A stretch of 64,000 nucleotides of DNA from an uncultured Paracoccaceae bacterium (GCA_913061275.1 CAJXSR010000003.1:110038-174037); one strand, 5' to 3'. Positions 10,901 through 19,152 are shown, numbered from the stretch's first letter. The notes: generated from the letters alone by a model not told the origin. Translations and numbers: made by a program.

Positions 10901-11479
10901 CTTGAAGCGGCAGGGGATAAAGTTTCTTTGTTAGCTTTGCTGGATACACCTTTACCACAAAGACGCCCATTATCAGGTACTGACCGAGCCATTATACAAT
11001 GGAAAAGCTTAAAGGAAAAAGGCCTATTGCATGTGTTGCAGTGGCCAATCAACCGCGTGAAGTGGGAGCTTTCCAAACGTCGTCCGGTAATTGCTAATTC
11101 TGATAGTGATACGCAGCTTCAGTTTAACAACGCAGGTATTGAAACTGCATTTCTGCACGCTATTAAAACCTACAAAATGAAACCATGGAGTGGGGCCGTT
11201 ACCCTATTTCGTCCCCCCCTTATTGGAAAATGGCACGTATCAAATGGGCAATTAGTAAACAGCGAACGCGCTTATGTGTTGCACGATAATGATTGGGGGC
11301 AATGGGTGGATAAGATGACTGTGATAGAAATTCCAGGCAATCACGATTCTATTGTGCTTGAACCAAATGTGCGTGTTTTAGCAACGCATTTAAAGACCTG
11401 CATTGATGCAGTTGAAGATACTTCAACCACAAATAATACCCTGCCTTATGACGGCATATATATAGAAGCAGCGGAGTGA
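4952..11479 (+). CDS. Type I polyketide synthase, KS-AT-KR-DH-ACP-TE
   Basis: A single-module modular PKS of 2175 residues. Domains in order: ketosynthase about 10-430 (Cys184 in TACSTS, His in VECHGTGT and KTNIGHL); acyltransferase about 535-830 (Ser633 in GHSMGEN); a structural then catalytic ketoreductase about 880-1365 (TGGFGGIG nucleotide site, Tyr1344, and an IDD motif suggesting a B-type product); dehydratase about 1390-1690 (His1431, Asp1604); ACP about 1780-1855 (Ser1822 in DLGGHSL); thioesterase about 1890-2150 (Ser1971 in GFSGGG, His2131). There is no loading domain. The KS thus probably takes its starter from the NRPS PCP encoded two genes downstream, adds one malonyl-type unit, reduces and dehydrates it, and the TE releases the product. 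KR before DH departs from the usual DH-KR order. The stop overlaps upstream signals of the next gene. Confidence 0.9.
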   Translation: MVELTPPISDNDIAIVGMAVNLPGASNLSQYWENLRDGVETISKLSQTDLQDAGEELSRINHKNYVASAAKLDGYKMFDADFFGLSPKEAAIMDPQHRKFLETSWEALETAGHPPETFGGRIGVFAGSGMGSYFYFNVCSNPDLVDNTGMFLLRHTGNDKDFMATRLSHILDLKGPSINLQTACSTSLVATHYACQSLLNGECDMALAGGSTIELPHGRGYIYEEGEILSPDGHCHAFDHRAKGTVFGSGAGVVVLRRLADAIADGDHIWGVIKGSAVNNDGSAKAGYLAPSVDGQATAFSEAQAVANTPAGTIDYVECHGTGTYLGDPIEVAALTEAFRHTTDKTGYCRIGSVKTNIGHLDTAAGIASLVKTALSLHNRQIPPSLGYEKPNPAIDFEASPFKVNAKLQNWVSNSSPRRAGVNSMGVGGTNAHVIVEEAPKPAPYEASDWPFHILTVSGRSKSALTANAKALAAHLRAHPEQKLADISFTLKEGRRHFEHRRILVANSHEQAAELLETNDPQHVFNHKPIVGKAEVTFMFPGGGAQFIGMGQDLYETEPVFQEWVDRGFVILQPELDFDIRALWLPEKDAALDAEKRLKQPSVQLPLIMIIEYALAKLWMSWGVRPTALVGHSMGENTAACLAGVLSFEACIKLVHLRGQLFDTVPAGGMLSIPLPVADVREILGDDLDLASVNAPELSVVSGPTAALTRLQKQLSERSIDSKRIPIDIAAHSRMLDPILGKFRDYLRTITLNPPELPIVSNSTGTFLTDDEATNPEYWVNHLRGTIIFADCVTTLATNPNRIYLEVGPGKALSSMAAMNDKVNRQHTFSTLRHPDQDIADDVYFVGVLARLWATGVNIDWEQIWGDARRNRVVLPTYAFQQSEYFIERQEAITRPVSNDFLTRTEDIADWGYHPVWHPRLADCVFDVEADLSLTDKQTWLFFSDKVGVGSCIAKNLRMAGHSVIEVRTGDDFIRENDSTYLLAPERGREGYDALIKDLIARDITPNRIVNFWLLTQDEQSRPGSSFFHQNQEQGFNSLVFLAQAISDENLTAPVHITAITSDAAQVKGEQLPYPEKATILGPIKVIPHEFPNMTCSALDIDISARLKPTSKHSLWKRGQVQNKASAIDGLTTQILEELLAPTQNTIAALRGDKRFELGFHALKLPEPQTDNVPIYQQNNAYLITGGFGGIGLTFAKDILEHHATVILLTRAALPDRTNWKQYLRSHSPNDKISKRILAVQELEALGGQVEIAVGDVCNIIEMSAIIDAAQTKYGPIKGVIHAAGIIDDGPLLTKNMATMDTVLTPKTHGTQVLHKLFPDGALDWLVLFSSTSTVIAAAGQVDYMSANEYLNAYAKSRKTDHTRVVSINWGIWKNVGMSADAISERLGSFDIPPVEQIKSPLLDTATFDVNGNRVFTADFTVNERWILDEHRTASGKAVMPGTGYIELAIEALRANCEDAAFEMHDLLFLRPLQMENTERRTIQVILTRTATGYSFEARSDCVHDGRKGFQLHAQANLILTANPKPAELNLKNIYARCDEKQRPKQGTQTIRAAQEVHLDFGPRWRALRNLAYGANEGIAELRLSLQSRQDIKQGYMLHPALVDIATGWAMKLIEGYQAEHLWVPVSYDTIRIYKDLPDQVFSWVRNSANNNTDNQFASFDVTICDAKGHVCIEINGFTIKQLSDAQALTNTPALSTSEVVFENAQSEISHPLSAVEERLHHNFTQAISPAEGVAAFHRAFHTSQSQVFVSSLDLNALVAQADVLSVQHENTEQKFARPDLDTEYVAPSNDIERTLVGFWENLLGVQNVSVTDNFFDLGGHSLIAVRLFSMVKKAYQIEFPLSILFETPTIEKYAALITDQTGSLEIDQDATAALEPAEETQQHAHLVAMHDGKVGDKAPFFIVAGMFGNVLNLHHLAHLLGPERPFYGLQARGLFGGSEPHNSLYDAAADYIAEIRAVQPHGPYLLGGFSGGGVTAYEIAQQLEAAGDKVSLLALLDTPLPQRRPLSGTDRAIIQWKSLKEKGLLHVLQWPINRVKWELSKRRPVIANSDSDTQLQFNNAGIETAFLHAIKTYKMKPWSGAVTLFRPPLIGKWHVSNGQLVNSERAYVLHDNDWGQWVDKMTVIEIPGNHDSIVLEPNVRVLATHLKTCIDAVEDTSTTNNTLPYDGIYIEAAE

Positions 11480-11484
11480 TCGAC

Positions 11485-12507
11485 ATGCGAGAACCAACCG
11501 TATTAACCATTATACTGAACTACAAAACACCCCAGATGACGGTGCGCTCATTAAAGGCAGCTTTACTTGCAATGAACGGCATCAAGGGCGCTATATCAGT
11601 TGTAGATAATGACAGCCAAGATGGATCATATGAAGAAATCAGTCAGGCTGTTCAGGCGTTTGACGCGCCTGAAAAAAACCGCGTGCGTGTTATACAATCG
11701 GGCCATAATGGTGGCTTTGGTGCAGGAAATAATGTAGGTATTCGGGCGCGATTGCCAAATGGGGACGTGCCAGATTACATCTACATTTTAAACCCAGATG
11801 CCTTTCCTGAAAAAGACGCCATAAAACTGTTGCTTGCCTATTTGCAAGGTAATTCATCTGTTGGTTTTGCGGGCAGTCATACCCGCAGCCTAGACGGCAC
11901 ACCACATTACTCAGCATTTCGCTTTCCAACGATTCAAAGTGAATTTGAAGGGGCCGCACAATTTGGGCCAATTAGCCGCTTGTTAAAAAATTACACTGTA
12001 CCGCTACCTATACCAGATCAAACTTGTAAGGTTGATTGGCTGGCAGGTGCTAGCATGATGATACGTCATACTGTTATAGATGAAATTGGCCTTTTTGATG
12101 AGACCTTCTTTTTATACTTTGAAGAAACTGAACTTTGTCATCGCGCAAAACTTGCAGGATGGCCTACGGTTTACGTGTACGAAAGTGAAGTTGCCCATAT
12201 CGGGTCAGGGTCTACTGGCCTAAAAACCTGCACACGAATACCAACATATTGGTTAAATTCACGCCTGTATTATTTTGTTAAAACGCACGGGCGCGCCTAT
12301 GCGGCCATTGCAACATTAGCGCATCTTTCAGGTGGTGTAATTCGGCAAGTTCGCAACACTATTCAAATGAAACCTATTGCAGGCCCTTCATATTTCTTAC
12401 GTGATTTAGCCATGCATTCTATGCGGGTCGTACTAAATGCTATGCGCATAAACCGCAGTAAAACACTTACTGATACATCCCATCTTACACGTCAGGATAC
12501 AAAGTGA
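11485..12507 (+). CDS. Family 2 glycosyltransferase, rhamnosyltransferase-like
   Basis: A 340-residue GT2 enzyme of the WbbL/rhamnosyltransferase type: LTIILNYKTPQMT at the N-terminus, SVVDNDSQDGS, the HNGGFGAGNNVGIR block, YILNPDAFPE as the DxD-like site, and WLAGASMMIRH followed by FDETFFLYFEETELCHRAK. I placed the start at the ATG at 11485, which has GGAG 8 bases upstream; an in-frame GTG at 11476 overlaps the PKS stop. It sits between the PKS and NRPS genes, and its own stop overlaps the NRPS start (GTGA at 12504-12507). It may therefore glycosylate the assembly-line product or attach it to the glycan. That role is inferred from position only. Confidence 0.82.
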   Translation: MREPTVLTIILNYKTPQMTVRSLKAALLAMNGIKGAISVVDNDSQDGSYEEISQAVQAFDAPEKNRVRVIQSGHNGGFGAGNNVGIRARLPNGDVPDYIYILNPDAFPEKDAIKLLLAYLQGNSSVGFAGSHTRSLDGTPHYSAFRFPTIQSEFEGAAQFGPISRLLKNYTVPLPIPDQTCKVDWLAGASMMIRHTVIDEIGLFDETFFLYFEETELCHRAKLAGWPTVYVYESEVAHIGSGSTGLKTCTRIPTYWLNSRLYYFVKTHGRAYAAIATLAHLSGGVIRQVRNTIQMKPIAGPSYFLRDLAMHSMRVVLNAMRINRSKTLTDTSHLTRQDTK

Positions 12508-15500
12508 CCAATATCTGCAATAATCCTTTTTCATCCGTTGTTATCGGAAATGAATCACTGTTGATCCAATGTTGTGAACTTCTATTACAACGTGGCCATA
12601 ATATTCGCGCGGTGATCAGCGCAAAGGATGATATCGTAAAATGGGCGCACTCACAGAATTTAACTGTCATAAATCCTGAAGAGAATATCGCGGTACAACT
12701 GCAAAACCATCCTTTCGATTGGCTGTTCAGCATTGCAAACCTATCTATCATTCCTGACGAGGTTTTGGCACAGGCTACTCTTGGCGCAATTAATTTTCAT
12801 GACGGCCCTTTACCAGAATATGCTGGGCTAAACGCCCCAGTTTGGGCCTTGATTAATCAAGAAAAGAAGCACGGAATTTCATGGCACTTAATTGATAATG
12901 GTATTGATAAAGGCGATGTAATTGCGCGCCATATATTTGATATATCCAATAATGAAACAGCGCTTACGCTGAACGCAAAATGTTTTGAAACCGCCTTAAA
13001 CAGCTTCCCAGATTTGCTTACAAAGATGGAAAATCAAGATTTACCTTGCATGCCGCAAGATTTAGAAAAACGTAACTATTATGGCCTTCATGATAGACCA
13101 GCCGCCGCTTCATTGCTTGATTTCACCCGCCCCGCGAATGAGGTGTTAGCGCTTGGGCGTGCATTAGATCATGGGCCTTATCAAAACCCTGTATCTTGCC
13201 CGAAAATACTATTTCAAGGTCAGGCTTTCTTGATTGGGGAAATCACTGATGCCCTCACGAGCGTTCATACTAATGCTGTTGCCGGCACGCTATTATCAGT
13301 AACGGCAGATACCGTTATTGTCGCCACACAAACAACCCCAGTTCAGTTGCGCTATATAAGGGGCATTGACGGCAAGCCTGTCGCCATAAATGAAGTATTT
13401 AGCGAAACGAACGCCATAAAACCTATAGAGCCTCAGTTTGCAAACGACATTACCGAAATGATGCGCGCGCTTGTAAAAGCTGAACCTTTCTGGCGCGAGA
13501 AGCTAATTGATATCATCCCTGCTGAACTTCCTCACATGGGAAACCAACAAAATGATACAGGCTTTGCGCAACAGTCATTGAATTTACCTGCCTCATTAAC
13601 AAATGATGAAATGCTGGCCATTGTTGCCGCTTGGGTTGCCCGCATATGTGATATATCTAGTTTTGATCTGGCATTTAGGGATGCAAATGCGCTTCAAGGC
13701 CTTAACCCTCAGTTCTGCACTGATTGGGTGCCTGTACGATTTGATGCAACAGATTGCCTATCAATCCAAGAGGCTTCAACCCGCTTTGTTAATACGTTAA
13801 ATACCGCGCGTATCCATCGCAGTTTTGCCCGTGATCTATGGTTACGCGACCCAAATATAAACCCAAGAATAACGCCTACTGTAGGCATCGTAATTGACAA
13901 TGGGTTGCCGCCAATATTGGGCACATCACTGACCGTTGGAATTTCAACTGATGCTGCATATTTAAAATATGACACCAGTCAGTTTTCCAAAGAAACTATC
14001 GCCCGCTTTGCGACACAGATAGAACGTTTGTGCGAAAAGCAAACGGATGGTGACTTGAATGACATTTCGGTCAGCCATTTACCAATTCTGTCATCAGAAG
14101 AATATGATGAAGCGGTTTATCGCTGGAACGACACGCAAGAAGAATATGATCGGTCAATTTGTGTTCACCACATGTTTGAAGCGCAAGTTGCCCGTACTCC
14201 AAATGCACAAGCACTTGTTTTCGAAAATACGACTATGACCTATGCTGAGTTAAATGCCCAAGCTAATCGCGTGGCCAGTACTTTGCGCGACATGGGTGTT
14301 GGCCCTGATACTTTGGTAGGGTTATTTACACACCGGTCATTGGATTTAGTGATCGGCGCACTTGCAATACAAAAAGCAGGCGGGGCCTATGTGCCGCTAG
14401 ACCCAACATACCCGCAAAACCGCCTCACACATTTTATAACGGACAGTGGCGCACCTGTTATCATTACCCAATCTGATCTGGTGGATAAACTACCTGAATG
14501 CAGTGCGGATTTGCTTGTGCTTGATACTGATTTGCGGATTAAATCCGCGCCCGACGCCAACATTGAATGCGATGTCACCTCTGAAAACCTTGCCTATATA
14601 ATTTATACGTCAGGTTCTACAGGCGCGCCAAAAGGTGTGATGGTTCAGCACAACAACGTTGTCAACTTTTTCAAAGGTATGCACGAAACGGTCAATTCAG
14701 ACCCGTCGGATGTTTGGCTTGCGGTGACAAGCCTGTCGTTTGATATTTCTGTGTTAGAGCTGTTTTACACACTTGCACGGGGATGTAAGGTTGTTGTCTA
14801 TACCGAAAACAATCACATTATCCATCCGATTGAACATGTCACCATTGGTGCGCAAAAAATGGATTTCAGCCTATTCAACTGGGGCAATGACGCGTTTGAG
14901 GGCGATAATAAATATGAACTATTACTTGAAGGCGCAAAATTTGCAGATATAAACGGTTTTTGTGCAGTTTGGACGCCCGAACGTCATTTTCACAGCTTTG
15001 GCGGGCTATACCCAAACCCATCTGTAACGGGTGCAGCAGTTGCCGCAGTCACCAAAAACATATCTGTCAGGGCTGGCAGTATTGTAGCCCCTTTGCATCA
15101 TCCAATCCGTATTGCCGAAGAATGGGCCGTTATCGACAATCTGACAAATGGCCGTGCTGGTATGGCTATTGCATCGGGATGGCAACCTAACGATTTTGTA
15201 CTACGCCCTGAAAATACGCCACCAAATAACAAACCCGCAATGTTTGATGCGATTGACACAATTCGTAAACTTTGGGCAGGGGAATCTGTACAGTTCCCAA
15301 CCAAAGATGGTGCGCCTTTGGATGTTGTGACACACCCCCGTCCAATATCCACTGAATTACCAATATGGGTAACAACCGCAGGAAACCCCCAAACTTGGGT
15401 CGAAGCGGGCAATGTTGGTGCAAATGTCTTAACCCATTTACTGGGGCAAACTGCCCAAGAAGTGAAAGAAAAAATAGCCCTTTATCATGATGCTTTACGC

Positions 15501-17150
15501 AGTACGGGCCATGACCCAAAAAACTTTACTGTAACGTTGATGTTGCACACGCTTGTCGGTTCTGATCGTCAGCAAGTGCGTGATATGGCCTGTGAACCGA
15601 TGAAAGATTACCTGCGCAGTGCGGCTGGGCTAATTAAACAATATGCATGGGCTTTTCCCGCATTCAAAAAACCCAAAGGTGTTGATAATGCTTTTGAACT
15701 TGATCTGGAAAGTGTCGATCCTGATGATATGGAAGCAATATTGGATTTTGCTTTTGAACGTTACTTTGAAGAGGCGGGTCTGTTTGGCACGGTTGAAGAA
15801 TGCCTAAATCGGGTAGAAGACCTTAAACAAATCGGGGTGGATGAAGTTGCCTGTCTTGTTGATTACGGCCTGTCTGTTGATAAAGTTCTTGAAGGGTTAA
15901 TACCGCTTGCAGAGGTCGTAAGGCGTGCCAACACTCCAACTGAAATCGCCGATACAGATTACTCTATAGGTGCGCAAATTGTTCGCCACAAAGTAACACA
16001 TCTACAATGCACACCCAGTATGATACGGATGATTTGCGAAGACGAGAAATCACGCAAATCATTGCAGCATATAAAACACTTGATGATTGGCGGCGAAGCC
16101 ATGCCTGGTTCCTTGATTGATCAGCTAGCATTAATCACAGATGCACAAATTACAAATATGTATGGGCCTACCGAGGCAACCATATGGTCATCTAGTGAAA
16201 AAGTTGAGCCAACAGATGGATTGGTAAACGTCGGTTACCCCATTTCAAACACTCAATTATATGTTTTAGATGCAACGCAACAACCAGTCCCCAATGGCAT
16301 TCCGGGTGAGCTATATATTGGGGGCGACGGAGTAACGCGGGGGTACTGGCAGCGCCCAGATCTGACCAAAGAACGGTTTTTACCCAACCCTTTTATCAAA
16401 CAAACACGAATGTACCGTACAGGTGATTTGGTTTGTCGTCGTGATGATGGAAAGCTGGATTTTATGGGCCGGGTTGATAGTCAAATTAAATTACGCGGAT
16501 ACCGGATTGAACTAGGTGAGATTGAGGCTTGTCTGGAAACACATGCCAATATTCAACAAGCTGTTGTCGTTACCAAAGAGTTTGGCCGCGATGACATACG
16601 GTTAGTGGCTTATTTTCTTAGTACAAAAAATGTATCAAATACGCACCTAAGGGAAATACTTAACAGTAATTTACCAAGTTATATGGTGCCGTCGCATTTT
16701 GTTACTTTAGATGAAATGCCCCTGACCCCCAATAAAAAGGTCGATAGAAACGCGCTTCCTATCCCGCTTAACCCCAGCGCGGCTACACAGTGTAATGTGC
16801 CACAATCTTCAACAGAGCAAAATATAGCTGCCGTTTGGTCGCGTATCTTGGGTGTAGAAAAAATCAAATCTGGCGACAGTTTCTTTGACCTAGGCGGGCA
16901 CTCATTACTGGTTATTCAAGCCCATAAAGAGATTAACGCAGAGCTTGGGGCAAATGTCATTAGTATTACGGACATATTCAGGTTTCCAACATTAGCTGCA
17001 TTATCCAATATGGTTGATACTAAAATAATACCTGCAACAATCAGCAATGCCATATCGACAGATAAATTTAAGCACCGCGCAGAAATACGCCTAGGTGCGA
17101 TAGCTAAACGCAAGACTATGCGTGCAAGACGTGGCGGGGTTGCACTATGA
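12504..17150 (+). CDS. NRPS: formyltransferase, half-C, A domain split by luciferase-like monooxygenase, PCP
   Basis: A 1548-residue protein starting at GTG, overlapping the previous stop. Residues 1-310 form a complete formyltransferase-like unit (Fmt/ArnA type) with the catalytic triad equivalent Asn97, His99 and Asp135. Residues about 315-535 resemble the C-terminal lobe of a condensation domain; no HHxxxDG motif is present. The adenylation domain starts near 548 (YTSGSTGAPKG near 702, then FDISVLELF). It is interrupted at about 786-1135 by an FMN-dependent luciferase-like monooxygenase of the natural-product type (TIGR04020, MupA/Atu3671-like), and resumes to about 1450 (NMYGPTEAT, YRTGDL, NKKVDR). 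A PCP follows with Ser1467 in DLGGHSL. The Asp that binds the alpha-amino group in the FD motif is kept, but I cannot read the substrate. Predicted: activates, oxidises and perhaps N-formylates an amino acid, then passes it to the PKS. Confidence 0.88.
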   Translation: MTNICNNPFSSVVIGNESLLIQCCELLLQRGHNIRAVISAKDDIVKWAHSQNLTVINPEENIAVQLQNHPFDWLFSIANLSIIPDEVLAQATLGAINFHDGPLPEYAGLNAPVWALINQEKKHGISWHLIDNGIDKGDVIARHIFDISNNETALTLNAKCFETALNSFPDLLTKMENQDLPCMPQDLEKRNYYGLHDRPAAASLLDFTRPANEVLALGRALDHGPYQNPVSCPKILFQGQAFLIGEITDALTSVHTNAVAGTLLSVTADTVIVATQTTPVQLRYIRGIDGKPVAINEVFSETNAIKPIEPQFANDITEMMRALVKAEPFWREKLIDIIPAELPHMGNQQNDTGFAQQSLNLPASLTNDEMLAIVAAWVARICDISSFDLAFRDANALQGLNPQFCTDWVPVRFDATDCLSIQEASTRFVNTLNTARIHRSFARDLWLRDPNINPRITPTVGIVIDNGLPPILGTSLTVGISTDAAYLKYDTSQFSKETIARFATQIERLCEKQTDGDLNDISVSHLPILSSEEYDEAVYRWNDTQEEYDRSICVHHMFEAQVARTPNAQALVFENTTMTYAELNAQANRVASTLRDMGVGPDTLVGLFTHRSLDLVIGALAIQKAGGAYVPLDPTYPQNRLTHFITDSGAPVIITQSDLVDKLPECSADLLVLDTDLRIKSAPDANIECDVTSENLAYIIYTSGSTGAPKGVMVQHNNVVNFFKGMHETVNSDPSDVWLAVTSLSFDISVLELFYTLARGCKVVVYTENNHIIHPIEHVTIGAQKMDFSLFNWGNDAFEGDNKYELLLEGAKFADINGFCAVWTPERHFHSFGGLYPNPSVTGAAVAAVTKNISVRAGSIVAPLHHPIRIAEEWAVIDNLTNGRAGMAIASGWQPNDFVLRPENTPPNNKPAMFDAIDTIRKLWAGESVQFPTKDGAPLDVVTHPRPISTELPIWVTTAGNPQTWVEAGNVGANVLTHLLGQTAQEVKEKIALYHDALRSTGHDPKNFTVTLMLHTLVGSDRQQVRDMACEPMKDYLRSAAGLIKQYAWAFPAFKKPKGVDNAFELDLESVDPDDMEAILDFAFERYFEEAGLFGTVEECLNRVEDLKQIGVDEVACLVDYGLSVDKVLEGLIPLAEVVRRANTPTEIADTDYSIGAQIVRHKVTHLQCTPSMIRMICEDEKSRKSLQHIKHLMIGGEAMPGSLIDQLALITDAQITNMYGPTEATIWSSSEKVEPTDGLVNVGYPISNTQLYVLDATQQPVPNGIPGELYIGGDGVTRGYWQRPDLTKERFLPNPFIKQTRMYRTGDLVCRRDDGKLDFMGRVDSQIKLRGYRIELGEIEACLETHANIQQAVVVTKEFGRDDIRLVAYFLSTKNVSNTHLREILNSNLPSYMVPSHFVTLDEMPLTPNKKVDRNALPIPLNPSAATQCNVPQSSTEQNIAAVWSRILGVEKIKSGDSFFDLGGHSLLVIQAHKEINAELGANVISITDIFRFPTLAALSNMVDTKIIPATISNAISTDKFKHRAEIRLGAIAKRKTMRARRGGVAL

Positions 17151-17875
17151 GCTTTATATCGCAAATAAACTCCACCTATTGGTTGGCAAATATTGCGCGC
17201 AGTATGGTGCCAAATACAGTTGCAGTTGCCCATACAGATCCGCGATTAACATGGAATAATCTGCACCCAGAAGAGGCCCCTGCATTGGTTAAAATGGTTG
17301 CAAGCCGCAGGCGTGAATATGCGGCAGGCAGGGCTGCCGCACATGCAGCTTTAGGACAGATTTCTGTATTCAATGCCCCGGTTATTTCTGGGCATGACCG
17401 CGCACCTATTTGGCCCGAAAATACTATTGGCAGCATTTCTCACACCAACTCTGTTTGCCTTGCATTGGCAGCCCATAAACGCGACGTGCGCTCTATCGGG
17501 GTCGATGTAGAACCCTATGAAGCCCTAGAGCAGGGTTTAATTGCGAACATCTGTAATAGCGAAGAAATGCAATGGCTGGATAAACAACCAGCAAGCCATC
17601 GTAATCATTTGGCAAAAATAATTTTCAGCGCGAAAGAGTGCATTTATAAGTGTCAGTACCCATTGACCAAACAAATGCTGACCTTTCATGCCGTGCACAT
17701 CCAAATAAATAAATCAGCTGGCACCTTTTGTGCCACTTTCAAACATGCGTCAGGTGTCTTTCACACAGGTTACACCTTGCAAGGGCGGTTTTTTACTGGG
17801 CAAGGCCTAATTTTAACAACCGCAATTCTGTTAAATGACGCGCAAACAGCTTCACTGCAAAATAAGGAAAACTAA
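17147..17875 (+). CDS. 4'-phosphopantetheinyl transferase, EntD/Sfp type
   Basis: A 242-residue PPTase that converts apo-ACP and apo-PCP to the holo form with coenzyme A. Motifs in order: RRREYAAGRAAAHAAL near residue 45, WPENTIGSISHT near 90, the metal-binding GVDVE near 117, and FSAKECIYK near 165, which carries the catalytic Glu and Lys. The start codon overlaps the NRPS stop (ATGA, 17147-17150), so it is almost certainly dedicated to the ACP and PCP encoded upstream. The last 40 residues are not conserved in a way I can interpret. Confidence 0.88.
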   Translation: MSFISQINSTYWLANIARSMVPNTVAVAHTDPRLTWNNLHPEEAPALVKMVASRRREYAAGRAAAHAALGQISVFNAPVISGHDRAPIWPENTIGSISHTNSVCLALAAHKRDVRSIGVDVEPYEALEQGLIANICNSEEMQWLDKQPASHRNHLAKIIFSAKECIYKCQYPLTKQMLTFHAVHIQINKSAGTFCATFKHASGVFHTGYTLQGRFFTGQGLILTTAILLNDAQTASLQNKEN

Positions 17876-17877
17876 CC

Positions 17878-19152
17878 ATGGGCCCGATTCAATCTTTCAG
17901 TGAATTTATCAGCGCATTACGTCGCCGTGTAGCTACGTGGAGTAGCATAATAATTGTTGGCGTGTTTATAACGCTTTTATACACATACAGCTTGCCAAGA
18001 TTGTATGAAAGTACAGCTGTTATTCAGATCGTGAACTCGCAAATTTCCAGTAAAATTACGGGCAATACGGCAGGCACACCGCTTAAACAACAGTTTCAAA
18101 AATTAGAACAACGGATTATGGCGCGTGATAATCTAATTGCCGTCATTAACAAAAACAACCTGTTTAACAAAGACGCGTCCCTTACTATTGCCGATAAAGT
18201 TAACCTACTACGCATGGCAACCGAAATAACCCAGATTATTGATCCATCGGAAGCGTGGAGCCCCACAGCTGCACCATCGGCATTAACAGTTTCCGTGCGC
18301 TTGGATGATCCAGAACTTGTTACACGTGTGACCCAAGGTTTTGTTGACGCTATCCTTTTCCAAAACACACAAATCCGCCTTAAAAGAACCCAACAGACAT
18401 TGGCATTTTTCGTAACTGAAGAAACCCGTATTGGCGATACTATTGCACTACTGGATGCAAAAATCTCCCTATTCAAAGAGGCTAATTTTGCATCTTTGCC
18501 CTCGGCCATACCAGCACAATTAACGTTATTGGTAAATTTAGAGAATGCCGCTTTGGAGATAGGCACGCAGATTGCCGCCTTAAAAAGTGGTAAGGCGAAA
18601 AGCCGTATTACAGAATTTGATCAACAACTATTACTAATGGAAAGTCAGGCATTAAAACTTGCGGATCGCATTGTAGTGGTCAGACAGCATATTGCTGCTG
18701 CCCCTAAAATCGAAAAAGAGTTTAATGGCCTTACCCGCAAATTAGAACAACTGGAAACGCAATATACAGCCATTACCCAAAGTCGTTCAAATGCAGAAAT
18801 AGAGCAAATGTTGGAAACAGGCCGGCAATCTAACAGCCTTTCTGTTCTGGAAAAACCGATTGTACCCGATTGGCCTGTTTCTCCTAACCGCAAAAAAATA
18901 GCGGTGGCAGGTGGAATGTTAAGCCTGATTTTAGCCGCCGCAGTTTGTTTTCTGCTAGAGATACTAAATCCAGTGATCAGAAACACTTCTCAACTTGAAC
19001 GGCAACTTCAAATGACGCCTGTTGTTACCATACCTGTGATCAAATCTGTAAAACCTCATACGCGGTCACACCTGTTGTTAACCACAAGCTTGCTTTCTTT
19101 CACCTTTAGCATTTGGGCTTTTCTTAAAGTAGCTGGAAAATCTATGGGGTAA
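17878..19152 (+). CDS. Wzz-type polysaccharide co-polymerase / chain-length determinant
   Basis: A 424-residue protein with a transmembrane helix at about 22-40, a long periplasmic domain rich in predicted coiled coil (about 165-300, LEQLETQY and similar), a PVSPNRKK motif before a second membrane helix near 340, and a third hydrophobic stretch near the end. This is the Wzz/GumC layout without a fused cytoplasmic kinase; a separate kinase-like gene lies convergently next to it. The start is only 2 bases after the PPTase stop, so this polysaccharide assembly gene belongs to the PKS/NRPS operon. It would set the length of, or couple polymerisation to export of, the exopolysaccharide. Confidence 0.82.
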   Translation: MGPIQSFSEFISALRRRVATWSSIIIVGVFITLLYTYSLPRLYESTAVIQIVNSQISSKITGNTAGTPLKQQFQKLEQRIMARDNLIAVINKNNLFNKDASLTIADKVNLLRMATEITQIIDPSEAWSPTAAPSALTVSVRLDDPELVTRVTQGFVDAILFQNTQIRLKRTQQTLAFFVTEETRIGDTIALLDAKISLFKEANFASLPSAIPAQLTLLVNLENAALEIGTQIAALKSGKAKSRITEFDQQLLLMESQALKLADRIVVVRQHIAAAPKIEKEFNGLTRKLEQLETQYTAITQSRSNAEIEQMLETGRQSNSLSVLEKPIVPDWPVSPNRKKIAVAGGMLSLILAAAVCFLLEILNPVIRNTSQLERQLQMTPVVTIPVIKSVKPHTRSHLLLTTSLLSFTFSIWAFLKVAGKSMG

